DNA of 42,921 bases from Propionibacteriaceae bacterium (GCA_030532825.1 JAUNKK010000015.1:1-42921); one strand, 5' to 3'; positions 34,993 to 42,921 are shown, counted from the stretch's first letter. Numbers and translations: made by a program. Notes: generated by a model not told the origin, from the letters alone.

Positions 34993-35367
34993 ATGAATAC
35001 CGAGGAACAAGCCCGGAAGGCTCGCTTTGACGACCTGCGTGCCGAACTGGCGACCATGGACGATGAAGCCCTGAAGACCAGGTTCTGGGAACTGTGCCAC
35101 CAGGTGATGGAGCCGGTGGTGGAGCTGTCCCGGACCCACACCTCCCCCTCGATCGAGCGTTCCGTGCTGCTGCGCATGGGCATCGACTCAGTGACCACCC
35201 ACGCGGTGGTGGAGAACGTGCTGAACGCCGGGCTGCTCGGCAAGGGGGCCGGACACGCTGTGCTCCGCCTGGCCAAGCGAGACGGCATCTCGATCCGCGA
35301 GGCCGGGACCGCCATCGCAGAGGATCCAGCCGTGTTGGCTGGGCTGTTTGAGGAGAAGAAGCAGTGA
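34993..35367 (+). CDS. oraS: D-ornithine 4,5-aminomutase, small subunit
   Basis: The accessory subunit of the B12- and PLP-dependent aminomutase. The 124-aa protein is helical (FDDLRAELATMDDEALKTRFWELCHQVMEPVVELSRTHTSPSIERSVLLRMGIDS) and ends AGLFEEKKQ; its size matches the clostridial OraS of about 121 aa. I chose ATG 34993, with GGAAGGA seven bases upstream; earlier GTG/ATG codons at 34966-34972 lack a site. The stop overlaps the oraE start (GTGA). Confidence 0.92.
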   Translation: MNTEEQARKARFDDLRAELATMDDEALKTRFWELCHQVMEPVVELSRTHTSPSIERSVLLRMGIDSVTTHAVVENVLNAGLLGKGAGHAVLRLAKRDGISIREAGTAIAEDPAVLAGLFEEKKQ

Positions 35368-37568
35368 CAGACAAGCTGGACCCGAACACCAAGATCGACG
35401 TCGAGGCCATCCTCGAGGATCTCGAGAACTACCATCCGCCGCGCAAGGGCTGGACGTGGCGCACTGTGCCCGAGGACGGCGTCGACATGGGCGCCTTCCA
35501 CTACCGAAACATGTCGGAGCCGTTGAAGCGCAGCACCCCGATGCTGACGGCGAAGTACTTCGACAACATCGACCCGCAGCCGCAGCCGGTCATCACCTCC
35601 GAGATCGCGTCCGGGCACTTCGAGGACGACATCCGCCGTATGCGGATGGCTGCCTGGAATGGTGCCGATCACATCATGGTGATCCGCACCACCGGGCAGA
35701 GCCACATCGACGGCCTGATGGAGGGGACCCCTGAGGGGATCGGCGGGGTGCCGATCACCCGCAAGCAGATCCGGGCCAGCCGCAAGGCCTGCGACCTGAT
35801 CGAGGAGGAGGTCGGCCGACCGATCAACTTCCACAGTTACGTCTCCGGGGTCGCTGGCCCTGAGGTGGCGGTGCTGTTCGCGGAGGAGGGTGTCAACGGG
35901 GCCCATCAGGACCCGCAGTACAACGTGCTGTACCGCAACATCAACGCCTACCGCAGCTATGTCGACGCGGGCGAGGCGAAGAAGGTGATGTCCGGGGCCC
36001 GAATCTTCCAGATCGACGGCGCCCACAACGCCAACGCGACCGCCCGGCACGGCTGGAAGGTCATGCCTGAGCTCATGGTCCAGCATGGTCTGAACTCCGC
36101 CTTCTCCGTGATGGTGGGCATGCCGAAGGATCTGATCGGGCTGTCGACGGTGCCCCCGAGTGCCCCACCCGGGCCGAAACTCTGGTATGACCTGCCCTAC
36201 GCCGTGGCCCTGCGCGACTTCTTCTCCGAATACAAGATGCGTGCCCAGCAGAACACCCGTTACATCGAATCGGACCTCAACGAGGCGATCCGCACCCACG
36301 TGGTCGACACCATCATCTCGATGCTGACCAGCGCGGACATTCAGAGCACGATCACCCCCGACGAGGGCCGGAACCTCCCCTGGCACTACAACTCGGTGCG
36401 GGGTGTGCAGACGGTCAAGCAGACCTGGGCCGCACTGGACGGGATCAAGGAACTAGTCAGCATCAACCGAGAAGGCCCGCTGGGCACGATGGTGCGAGAC
36501 CTGAAGGAACGCGCGATCGGTTTCCTGACCGAGATGCTGCACGCCGGCGGCTACTTCGCCGCGGTGCAGGAAGGCTTCTTCGTCGATTCGGCTGAGTTCC
36601 CGGAGCGCAACCACGACGGCATCGCCCGCGACGGCGAGGGCGGCATCGCCGCCGACACCGTGGTGGAGCGAGACCCGGATTATCTGGCTCCCGTCTGCGA
36701 TCACTTCGGCAACAACTCGGTGCCCGAGGGCCTCGACAAGCCGTGCGATCTGATTGACGGCTGCACCCTGTGCAACCCGGAGAAGATCGTCTACATCGAC
36801 GAGCTGGACCCCGAGGACACCGTGCATCAGCGGCTTGAGCGGACCCGCCCGTACCGGAGCGGAAACCTGCTGCGGCCGGAGGCCGAGTGGGCCGGCGACG
36901 GGGTCGCCCTGGTGGAGTTCATGATCCCCGACCGCGCCGAGATCGCCGTCGAGGCAGCGCTGGAGATGGCCAAGCGAATGGGGCTGACCGAACCCGAGGT
37001 GATCAACTTGCAGGTGCTGCAGCCGGCCGAGGGGTGCTTCGTCGAAGTCAAGGGGCACGTCGGGTTCGAGATCGACAAGACCGAACTGACCATCCCCGAG
37101 AAGGTCGAGTTGCTGCCCGAGGAGGAGTTGCGCCAGTTCGTCACCGATCATGATCTGACCGTCGTTGCCGGCACCGTCGGTGAGGACGAGCACAGCGTCG
37201 GGATGCGCGAGATCCTCGACATCAAGCACGGCGGACTGGAGAAATACGGCGTCAAGTACCACTACCTGGGCACTTCGGTGCCGATCGAGAAGATGGTCGA
37301 CGCCGCGATCGAGACTGGTTCTGACGCCATCTTGATCTCGACCGTGATCAGCCACAACGAGGTGCACCGCACCATGATGAAGAAGCTAGCTGAGCTGTCC
37401 CAAGAGCGGGGTATCCGCGACAAGATGGTCCTGATTGCCGGTGGCACCCAAGTGAGCCGTGACATGGCGGGCGAGACCGGACTGGACGCCACCTTCGGGC
37501 GCGGCACCAAGGGCATCGATGTCTTGGACGCCATCGTGCGGACGATGCGCCAACGCGAAGCCGGGTGA
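35364..37568 (+). CDS. oraE: D-ornithine 4,5-aminomutase, large B12/PLP subunit
   Basis: Catalyses the radical 1,2-amino shift of D-ornithine to 2,4-diaminopentanoate. The 734-aa protein has a TIM-barrel part (SEIASGHFEDDIRRMRM, MVIRTTGQSHIDGLMEGTPEG, INFHSYVSGVAGPEVAVLFAEEG), and a C-terminal Rossmann-type cobalamin domain with DEHSVG, the DxHxxG base-off motif. H610 should ligate cobalt, and K621, eleven residues later, occupies the position of the PLP lysine (H618 and K629 in the Clostridium sticklandii enzyme). Both active-site residues are therefore intact. GTG 35364 overlaps oraS. Adenosylcobalamin is required, so the host must make or import B12. Confidence 0.95.
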   Translation: MTDKLDPNTKIDVEAILEDLENYHPPRKGWTWRTVPEDGVDMGAFHYRNMSEPLKRSTPMLTAKYFDNIDPQPQPVITSEIASGHFEDDIRRMRMAAWNGADHIMVIRTTGQSHIDGLMEGTPEGIGGVPITRKQIRASRKACDLIEEEVGRPINFHSYVSGVAGPEVAVLFAEEGVNGAHQDPQYNVLYRNINAYRSYVDAGEAKKVMSGARIFQIDGAHNANATARHGWKVMPELMVQHGLNSAFSVMVGMPKDLIGLSTVPPSAPPGPKLWYDLPYAVALRDFFSEYKMRAQQNTRYIESDLNEAIRTHVVDTIISMLTSADIQSTITPDEGRNLPWHYNSVRGVQTVKQTWAALDGIKELVSINREGPLGTMVRDLKERAIGFLTEMLHAGGYFAAVQEGFFVDSAEFPERNHDGIARDGEGGIAADTVVERDPDYLAPVCDHFGNNSVPEGLDKPCDLIDGCTLCNPEKIVYIDELDPEDTVHQRLERTRPYRSGNLLRPEAEWAGDGVALVEFMIPDRAEIAVEAALEMAKRMGLTEPEVINLQVLQPAEGCFVEVKGHVGFEIDKTELTIPEKVELLPEEELRQFVTDHDLTVVAGTVGEDEHSVGMREILDIKHGGLEKYGVKYHYLGTSVPIEKMVDAAIETGSDAILISTVISHNEVHRTMMKKLAELSQERGIRDKMVLIAGGTQVSRDMAGETGLDATFGRGTKGIDVLDAIVRTMRQREAG

Positions 37569-37575
37569 ACCTACG

Positions 37576-38925
37576 ATGCGAGTCGTCACCACCCTTGAAG
37601 TCGGGTCTACGATCACCAAGGCCAACGCCTTCGCTCTGGAAGACGGGCGGTTTCGCCACATCGGCCAGGGATTTGCCCCCACGTCGGTGAGCGAAGGCGA
37701 TGTGAAGATCGGAATGGACGCCGCGATCGCCGCGATGCGTGAAGCATCCGGCATTGAGATCGACCAGACGCAGGTCTTCGTCAACAGTTCCGCCGCGGGC
37801 GGGCTGCGGATGAGCGTGCATGGCCTGACTCAGGGGATGACGGCCCGCGCCGCCCGCGAGGCGGCGCTCGGGGCCGGGGCAATCGTGTGCCATACCACCG
37901 TCGGCGCGATCGACGACTACGACGTGGCGGATCTCCTGGAGGCCCGCCCGAACATCGTGCTGCTAGCCGGCGGGGTGGACTACGGCGAGAAGGAGATCGT
38001 CGTTGGTAACGCACAGCGGCTGGCTGAATCGGGGCTGCAGGTCCCGGTGATCTATGCCGGCAACATCGCGGTGCGTCGCCGGGTAGCTGACATCTTCGAC
38101 CAGCACGGCATCGAACTGATGTGTGCCGACAACGTCTTCCCGGACGTCGACGTGCTGCAGATCGAACCGGTGCGGCGGTTGATCCACGAGGTGTTCAACA
38201 AGCACATCGTGGGCGCGCCTGGCATGGCCAAGCTGGCCGAGATGTCGACATTCGAGATCCTGCCCACGCCAGGAGCGGTGCTGTTGGCTACCGAGATCTT
38301 CGCAGAACGGTTGGGCGACGCGCTGGTGATCGACGTCGGCGGCGCCACCACGGACATTCACAGCGTCACGGACGGATCACTTGAATGGACAAGCCGCAGT
38401 GTTGACCCTGAGCCGCGAGCGAAACGCACTGTCGAGGGCGACCTCGGCGTGTTCGTCAATGCCCGACAAGTGGCGGCCATGATGGGTGGCTCCGACGATG
38501 AGGAACGGTTGCAATTCCTGCGGGCGATCCCAGCAGACGAGCAGGAAGCCAGCGTCACGCGCTGGCTCGCCCAGCATGCCGTCGAGATGGGCATCCGTCG
38601 GCATGTGGGTTCCGTCAGCGACCTGTTCACCCCGACGGGCAAGAAGCAGATCGTCCGAGGAAAGGACCTCACGGCAGTGCGCTGGATCGTCGGCACCGGC
38701 GGGGCCCTGACCCGGATTCCCGGCGGCGAAGAGATCCTCGGCGGCATTCGACTCGGGGCTGGCGCTCGCCTCATGCCCCCGCCCGAGGCCCAAGTCCTGA
38801 TCGACCGTGATTACAGGTTCTCGGCCCTGGGCACGCTAGCCCAGGTCTATTACGACGAGGTGGGCGCTACGTTTGAAGCCTGGGTCACTCAGGAACTCGG
38901 CGAGCTGCCCCCGGAGGAGGAATGA
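37576..38925 (+). CDS. MutL/GlmL-like ASKHA ATPase, probable aminomutase partner
   Basis: A 449-aa member of the MutL/GlmL family (unrelated to the mismatch-repair MutL), found with glutamate mutase and ornithine aminomutase genes. It has ASKHA-type phosphate motifs, LEVGSTITKANAF near residue 8 and VIDVGGATTDIHSV near residue 250, and VLLAGGVDYGEKEIV in between. Such ATPases are thought to reactivate or chaperone B12 enzymes, by analogy to diol dehydratase reactivase; this has not been shown for every member. ATG 37576 lies seven bases after oraE, and the stop overlaps orr. The longer upstream frame overlaps oraE and is rejected. Confidence 0.88.
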   Translation: MRVVTTLEVGSTITKANAFALEDGRFRHIGQGFAPTSVSEGDVKIGMDAAIAAMREASGIEIDQTQVFVNSSAAGGLRMSVHGLTQGMTARAAREAALGAGAIVCHTTVGAIDDYDVADLLEARPNIVLLAGGVDYGEKEIVVGNAQRLAESGLQVPVIYAGNIAVRRRVADIFDQHGIELMCADNVFPDVDVLQIEPVRRLIHEVFNKHIVGAPGMAKLAEMSTFEILPTPGAVLLATEIFAERLGDALVIDVGGATTDIHSVTDGSLEWTSRSVDPEPRAKRTVEGDLGVFVNARQVAAMMGGSDDEERLQFLRAIPADEQEASVTRWLAQHAVEMGIRRHVGSVSDLFTPTGKKQIVRGKDLTAVRWIVGTGGALTRIPGGEEILGGIRLGAGARLMPPPEAQVLIDRDYRFSALGTLAQVYYDEVGATFEAWVTQELGELPPEEE

Positions 38926-40022
38926 TGAGTTATCCGACGCCCCGGCTGGAGATCCATCTGGACCGCATCGCAGACAACGCCGTCGCTGTGGTGAATGAGT
39001 GCGCCCAACACGGCATCCAAGTCGCGGCCGTCACGAAGGTGATGCAGGCCCACCCAGCGATATTGCGAGCCTTCGCCGACTCGGGCGCGACCATGATTGC
39101 GGACTCCCGCGTCGATAATCTGCGGCGGGTTTCGGAGGCGGGCCTGGGTCTGCCGACGCTGCTCCTGCGCGCCCCCACCCCGCGGAATGCTGCGGAGAGT
39201 GTCTACTGGGCTGATTACTCTCTCGTCTCCTCCGTGGAGACAGCCACGGCGCTCTCGCAGGCCGCTGGTTCCGCCGGGAAACCCCACGGCGTCATCATCA
39301 TGGTGGATGTCGGCGACCTGCGCGAGGGAGTATGGCCCGACCGCGCCGTCGAGGTCGTCACCCAGATCAGTCGACTCCCCCACCTAGAGTTGGCTGGTCT
39401 GGGCACCAACCTGGCCTGTTACGGCGGGGTCATCCCCACAGCCGAGAAGATGCAGCAACTCGTTGATGTCCGCGAACAGTGCCGGGAAGCGACCGGTCGG
39501 CCCCTTGACCTCTTGTCGGGCGGCAACAGCGCAAACTTGCCGCTGTTGGCCAGTGGCCAGATGCCGGACGGAATCAATCAGTTGCGGATCGGCGAGGCCA
39601 TCATCCTGGGACGCAATGTCCTCGACCGGTCTCCCTGGCCAGGCACCGGGCAGGACACCGTCGAGTTGGTGGCTGGCGCCATTGAGGTGCAGCGCAAGCC
39701 GTCTGTGCCCATCGGTGAGACGGGGCAGGACGCCTTCGGCAACACGACTTCGTTTGAGGACCGCGGCTGGCGGCAGCGGGCCATCTGCGATATCGGGCGC
39801 CAGGACGTCGCCCCCGAGGCCCTCACCCCACTGGATCCAGGTATCCAGGTGCTAGGGGGCAGCAGCGACCATCTGCTGCTGGATGTCACCGACGCTCAGG
39901 TCCCGGTCCAGGTCGGCAGCGAAATACGCTTCCGGCCCAACTACGGTGGCCTGCTGGCCCTGTCCACCTCCCCTCATGTCCTTAAACTCACCGGGCACGA
40001 CTCCGTGCCCGGACGAAACTAA
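38922..40022 (+). CDS. orr: Ornithine racemase
   Basis: Converts L-ornithine to D-ornithine, the substrate of OraSE. The 366-aa PLP enzyme has the alanine-racemase N-terminal fold: LEIHLDRIADNA, then the Schiff-base lysine K39 in AAVTKVMQAHP, MIADSRVDNLRR, MVDVGDLREGV (a typical Orr/YhfX-type block), LDLLSGGNSANLP and INQLRIGEAIILGR. The start is one of two tandem ATGs at 38922/38925 and overlaps the upstream stop (AATGATGA), with GGAGGAGG before it. The operon makes ornithine the likely substrate; alanine or serine racemase activity cannot be excluded. Confidence 0.93.
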   Translation: MMSYPTPRLEIHLDRIADNAVAVVNECAQHGIQVAAVTKVMQAHPAILRAFADSGATMIADSRVDNLRRVSEAGLGLPTLLLRAPTPRNAAESVYWADYSLVSSVETATALSQAAGSAGKPHGVIIMVDVGDLREGVWPDRAVEVVTQISRLPHLELAGLGTNLACYGGVIPTAEKMQQLVDVREQCREATGRPLDLLSGGNSANLPLLASGQMPDGINQLRIGEAIILGRNVLDRSPWPGTGQDTVELVAGAIEVQRKPSVPIGETGQDAFGNTTSFEDRGWRQRAICDIGRQDVAPEALTPLDPGIQVLGGSSDHLLLDVTDAQVPVQVGSEIRFRPNYGGLLALSTSPHVLKLTGHDSVPGRN

Positions 40023-40055
40023 CAACCCAACAAATCCAATGAAGGAGATCCCCCA

Positions 40056-41171
40056 GTGAAAATCGCAGTCCCCAAAGAGATCAAGCCGCAGGAGCATCGC
40101 GTGGGGATGACCCCCGCCGGGGTCCATCAGCTGACGGCCCAAGGTCATGATGTGCTGATCGAGCAAGGGGCGGGACTCGGCTCCGGCATCACCGATGAGC
40201 AGTACTCGGCGGCCGGCGCGACGATCATCCCCGACGCGGCAGAGGTGTGGGCTCAGGCTGAGCTCCTGGTCAAGGTAAAGGAGCCGATCGCTGCCGAGTA
40301 CCCCTACCTGCGTGACGACTTGGTGCTCTTCACCTACCTGCACCTGGCTGCCGATGAAGCTCAAACGAAGGCTTTGCTGGATGCGGGCACCACATCCATC
40401 GCCTACGAGACGGTGCAGACCGACCGCAATACCCTGCCCTTGCTTCAGCCCATGAGCCAGGTGGCGGGCCGCCTGTCGGCTTTGGCCGGCACGCACGCGC
40501 TGTACAAGCACAATGGCGGCAAGGGCCTGCTGGTGCCCGGCGTGCCCGGCGTCACGCCCGCGAAGGTGGTCGTCCTGGGTGGCGGTACCGCCGGCCGGAA
40601 TGCGGCGCTGGTGGCCCATGGTCTGCGGGCTGATGTCACCATCCTGGACATCAATCCGCTGACGCTGGAGGCTCTCGACGCCGAGTTCGGTGGTGGTGTC
40701 AAGACGCTGATGTCCACCCCCTATGCCGTCGAGGAGCAGGTGCGGGAAGCCGATCTCATCATCGGCGCGGTGCTCGTGCCGGGTGCTCGGGCGCCGAAAC
40801 TGGTGTCCAACGAGTTGGTGGCCCAAGCCAAGCCCGGATCGGTCTTTGTCGACATCGCCGTCGATCAGGGCGGCTGCTTCGCCGACACCCACGCCACCAC
40901 TCACCAGGACCCCACCTACCCGGTTCACGATTCGGTGTTCTACGCGGTCGCGAACATGCCGGGGGCGGTTCCGGTGACTTCGACGCGTGCGCTGACGAAC
41001 GTCACGCTGCCGTACGTCAGCCAGATCGCCGCGCAGGGCTGGAAGGCCGCCTGCCAGGCCGATTCGTCCCTGGCCCGCGGACTGTCCACCGTGGCAGGTA
41101 AGTTGACCAGCGAGCCCGTGGCTCAGGCCTGGAACCTGGAGTACGCACCTGCCGATCAGTTCCTGAACTGA
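40056..41171 (+). CDS. ald: Alanine dehydrogenase
   Basis: Oxidises L-alanine to pyruvate, NADH and ammonia. The 371-aa protein starts MKIAVPKEIKPQEHRVGMTP, and has K75 in VKVKEPIAAEY, H96 in YLHLAADEAQTK, both active-site residues, then the Rossmann motif VVVLGGGTAGRNAA near 170 and a C-terminal ANMPGAVPVTSTRALTNVTLPY. GTG 40056 has GAAGGAGA upstream. It lies 33 bases after orr, so it is probably cotranscribed with the ornithine genes and takes their alanine further. The thiolase in Clostridia yields D-alanine whereas Ald acts on L-alanine, so a racemase is needed. A 10-bp hairpin follows. Confidence 0.96.
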   Translation: MKIAVPKEIKPQEHRVGMTPAGVHQLTAQGHDVLIEQGAGLGSGITDEQYSAAGATIIPDAAEVWAQAELLVKVKEPIAAEYPYLRDDLVLFTYLHLAADEAQTKALLDAGTTSIAYETVQTDRNTLPLLQPMSQVAGRLSALAGTHALYKHNGGKGLLVPGVPGVTPAKVVVLGGGTAGRNAALVAHGLRADVTILDINPLTLEALDAEFGGGVKTLMSTPYAVEEQVREADLIIGAVLVPGARAPKLVSNELVAQAKPGSVFVDIAVDQGGCFADTHATTHQDPTYPVHDSVFYAVANMPGAVPVTSTRALTNVTLPYVSQIAAQGWKAACQADSSLARGLSTVAGKLTSEPVAQAWNLEYAPADQFLN

Positions 41172-41176
41172 TCTTA

Positions 41177-41200
41177 GGCCGGGGCCGTTTGGCCCCGGCC
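41177..41200 (+). terminator. Hairpin after ald
   Basis: GGCCGGGGCC-GTTT-GGCCCCGGCC is a perfect 10-bp stem six bases past the ald stop. No U-run follows. It may end part of the transcript or protect the upstream mRNA, lowering expression of the permease relative to the catabolic genes. Confidence 0.6.
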
Positions 41201-41242
41201 CCACCCAGTGGCTGTCAGCGCGAAGTTGCGACTGGAAGCCCA

Positions 41243-41264
41243 CCGGATTCACAGCCGAATCCGG
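41243..41264 (+). repeat. Inverted repeat before the permease gene
   Basis: CCGGATTC-ACAGCC-GAATCCGG is a perfect 8-bp stem, 11 bases before the AAGGAG of the permease gene. It could be a regulatory or mRNA-processing hairpin. Its function is unknown. Confidence 0.4.
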
Positions 41265-41289
41265 CTGCCTAACCTAAGGAGTTCTGACA

Positions 41290-42768
41290 ATGACGAACCC
41301 CCAAGAGGGCCTCAGCAACGAAGGCCCACGCGACGACCCGGCGGACGATACCGTGTTGAATGTCAACCCGTACGACCATCATGTCGAACCGAACGAACCC
41401 CCTCCACAGGAACAGGAGTTGCAGCGCGGGCTGAGCAACCGGCATCTCCAACTCATGGCTCTCGGTGGCGCCATCGGCACCGGCATGTTCATGGGTTCCA
41501 GCAAGACGATCAGCCAGGCCGGCCCCTCCAGCATGTTGGTCTACGCGGTGGTCGGGTTCTTCCTGTACTTCATGATGCGGGGCATGGGCGAGATGCTGCT
41601 GTCCAACCTGAAGTACAAGTCCTTTCGCGACATCGCCGAGGATCTGCTAGGCCCCGCAGGCGGATTCATCGCTGGCTGGACCTACTGGTTCGCCTGGATT
41701 GTCGCAGCAATGGCTGATCTGGCCGCGATCACGGGTTACGCCCAGTTCTGGTGGCCGGAGGTGCCGCTGTGGCTGCCGGCGGCCGCCCTCGCACTCGTGC
41801 TATTCGTCTTGAACGTCGTGGCCGTCCGGTTCTTCGGCGAGGCGGAGTTCTGGTTCGCACTGATCAAACTGGTGGCTGTCGTGGCGTTGATTATCGTGGC
41901 TGTCTGGCTGCTAGCCACCGGCTTCGTCTCCCCCGAAGGCCACGCCGCGAGGATCGAGAACCTGTGGAACGACGGCGGATTCTTCCCGAACGGCATCATG
42001 GGCTTCCTGGGCGGGTTCCAGATCGCATTCTTCGCCTTCGTTGGCATTGAGATCGTCGGCACCGCCGCCGCCGAGACCCGCGACCCCACCAAGACCCTTC
42101 CGAAGGCCATCAACGCCATCCCGATCCGCCTAGCGCTGTTCTATGTGCTGGCGCTGGCCGCCATCGTCACCGTCATCCCGTGGCGACAGGTCGTCCCCGG
42201 CGAGAGTCCCTTCGTGGCGATGTTTGGGCTGGCTGGGTTCGGGGCCGCCGCCTCCGTGATGAACTTCGTACTGCTGACCGCTGCCGCGTCCTCCGACAAC
42301 TCCGGGCTGTACTCCACCTCCCGGATGATGTACGGCCTAGCAGTCGATCGGCAGGCACCGCGCATCTTCGCTCGGTTGTCTTCGCGAAGTGTGCCGCAGA
42401 ACGCGCTGATCTGTTCCTGCCTGCTGCTGCTGAGCGGCGTGGTGTTCCTGTACACCTCCGACAGCATCATCCAGGCCTTCACGCTGGTGACCTCGATTAC
42501 CTCGATTCTGTTCTTGTTCATCTGGGCGCTGATCGTGGTGTGCTATCTGGTCTACCGGAAGACCCGCCCCCATCTGCATGCGCAGTCCAAGTACAAGATG
42601 CCCGCCGGCATCGGGATGTCGTGGGCAGTCCTCATCTTCTTCGTGGTGAGCCTGGTCATCCTGTGCTTCGACCCGGAGACGCTGCAAGCCGTCATCTGGA
42701 CGCCCCTGTGGTTCGTTATCGTCGGCATCGGCTATTTCATTCATCGGTCGGTTCAACAGCGGCACTGA
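41290..42768 (+). CDS. CycA-like amino acid permease (D-alanine/D-serine/glycine type)
   Basis: A 492-aa APC-superfamily permease (AAT family) with 12 expected membrane helices after a 45-residue hydrophilic N-terminal tail. LSNRHLQLMALGGAIGTGMFMGS, MRGMGEMLLSNLKYKSF, GWTYWFAWIVAAMADLAAITGYAQFW, FFAFVGIEIVGTAAAETRDPTKTLPKAIN, AASSDNSGLYSTSRM, YLVYRKTRPHLHAQSKYKMP. From memory these are strikingly close to E. coli CycA, the D-alanine/D-serine/glycine transporter, more than to arginine/ornithine antiporters. It starts at ATG 41290 with AAGGAG eight bases upstream. As last gene of the ornithine cluster it may move D-alanine or the starting amino acid. Substrate and direction are inferred. Confidence 0.9.
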   Translation: MTNPQEGLSNEGPRDDPADDTVLNVNPYDHHVEPNEPPPQEQELQRGLSNRHLQLMALGGAIGTGMFMGSSKTISQAGPSSMLVYAVVGFFLYFMMRGMGEMLLSNLKYKSFRDIAEDLLGPAGGFIAGWTYWFAWIVAAMADLAAITGYAQFWWPEVPLWLPAAALALVLFVLNVVAVRFFGEAEFWFALIKLVAVVALIIVAVWLLATGFVSPEGHAARIENLWNDGGFFPNGIMGFLGGFQIAFFAFVGIEIVGTAAAETRDPTKTLPKAINAIPIRLALFYVLALAAIVTVIPWRQVVPGESPFVAMFGLAGFGAAASVMNFVLLTAAASSDNSGLYSTSRMMYGLAVDRQAPRIFARLSSRSVPQNALICSCLLLLSGVVFLYTSDSIIQAFTLVTSITSILFLFIWALIVVCYLVYRKTRPHLHAQSKYKMPAGIGMSWAVLIFFVVSLVILCFDPETLQAVIWTPLWFVIVGIGYFIHRSVQQRH

Positions 42769-42789
42769 GCTTTCACAGGCCTAAGCTAG

Positions 42790-42921
42790 CGGCACGGATG
42801 TGGCATATCGCTGCCGGGGCGGGGGGGGGGGCCCAAGCCCCGGGCCCCCCCCCCCCCCCGCCGGGAGGGGGTACCGAGGGCCCCCCACAACAAAGGTGGG
42901 GGCCGGGTGGGGCCCCCCGTT
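42790..42921. other. Low-complexity contig end, probably poor sequence
   Basis: Contains an 11-base G run (42821-42831), a 15-base C run (42845-42859) and further G/C blocks, unlike anything else in the window. I see no gene or sensible repeat. Sequencing or assembly error at a contig end is the best explanation. Confidence 0.6.

Noticed and set aside
35364-38925. Long minus-strand open frames opposite oraE, the mutL-like gene, orr and ald (for example 34977-36386 and 39852-41252)
   Set aside because: They mirror strongly conserved plus-strand genes; high third-position GC produces such frames. Their translations resemble no family.

Overview
The window is high-GC, densely packed chromosomal DNA, with many 1-4 base gene overlaps and GTG or TTG starts. 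It comes from an actinobacterium. The evidence is gene order and gene content: a DUF3046 gene upstream of recA-recX, the ddl-thiL-ftsK-rimO-pgsA order, an NdgR-type IclR regulator divergent from leuCD, and a Glu/Gln tRNA pair near a FAH-family gene and leuB. A propionibacterial-type host is my best guess, but I cannot confirm genus or family from sequence alone.

Region 1 (1-5.1 kb): the 3' end of an aldose-1-epimerase gene, then on the minus strand RNase Y, recX, recA with a perfect actinobacterial LexA box, and DUF3046; a DeoR-type regulator lies on the plus strand. Region 2 (5.1-13.8 kb): a minus-strand housekeeping run ddl-thiL-ftsK-rimO-pgsA, a plus-strand Gfo/Idh/MocA oxidoreductase and a minus-strand plsC-type acyltransferase. 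Region 3 (13.9-19.3 kb): leuCD with divergent ndgR, a Tat-exported flavodoxin-like protein translationally coupled to a membrane flavin reductase, and tRNA-Gln and tRNA-Glu.

Region 4 (19.4-30.6 kb): asparaginase, a CPBP membrane protease, a FAH-family hydrolase, citramalate synthase (cimA), leuB, a flotillin/NfeD pair and ilvBNC. The ilvBNC operon is preceded by a branched-chain-amino-acid attenuator: a nine-codon leader MINHQLVIV followed by a terminator hairpin and U-run. With leuBCD, cimA and ilvBNC, most of branched-chain amino acid synthesis lies within about 16 kb.

Region 5 (30.8-42.8 kb) is the most distinctive. A double-length Lrp/AsnC regulator is divergent from a complete oxidative ornithine-degradation operon of the type known from amino-acid-fermenting Clostridia: ord, ortA, ortB, oraS, oraE, a MutL/GlmL-like ATPase gene and orr. 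It is followed by alanine dehydrogenase and a CycA-like D-alanine/D-serine/glycine permease. The inferred route is L-ornithine to D-ornithine (Orr), to 2,4-diaminopentanoate (B12/PLP-dependent OraSE), to 2-amino-4-oxopentanoate (Ord), to alanine plus acetyl-CoA (OrtAB), with alanine oxidised to pyruvate or exported. The last 130 bases contain G and C homopolymers that look like poor contig-end sequence.
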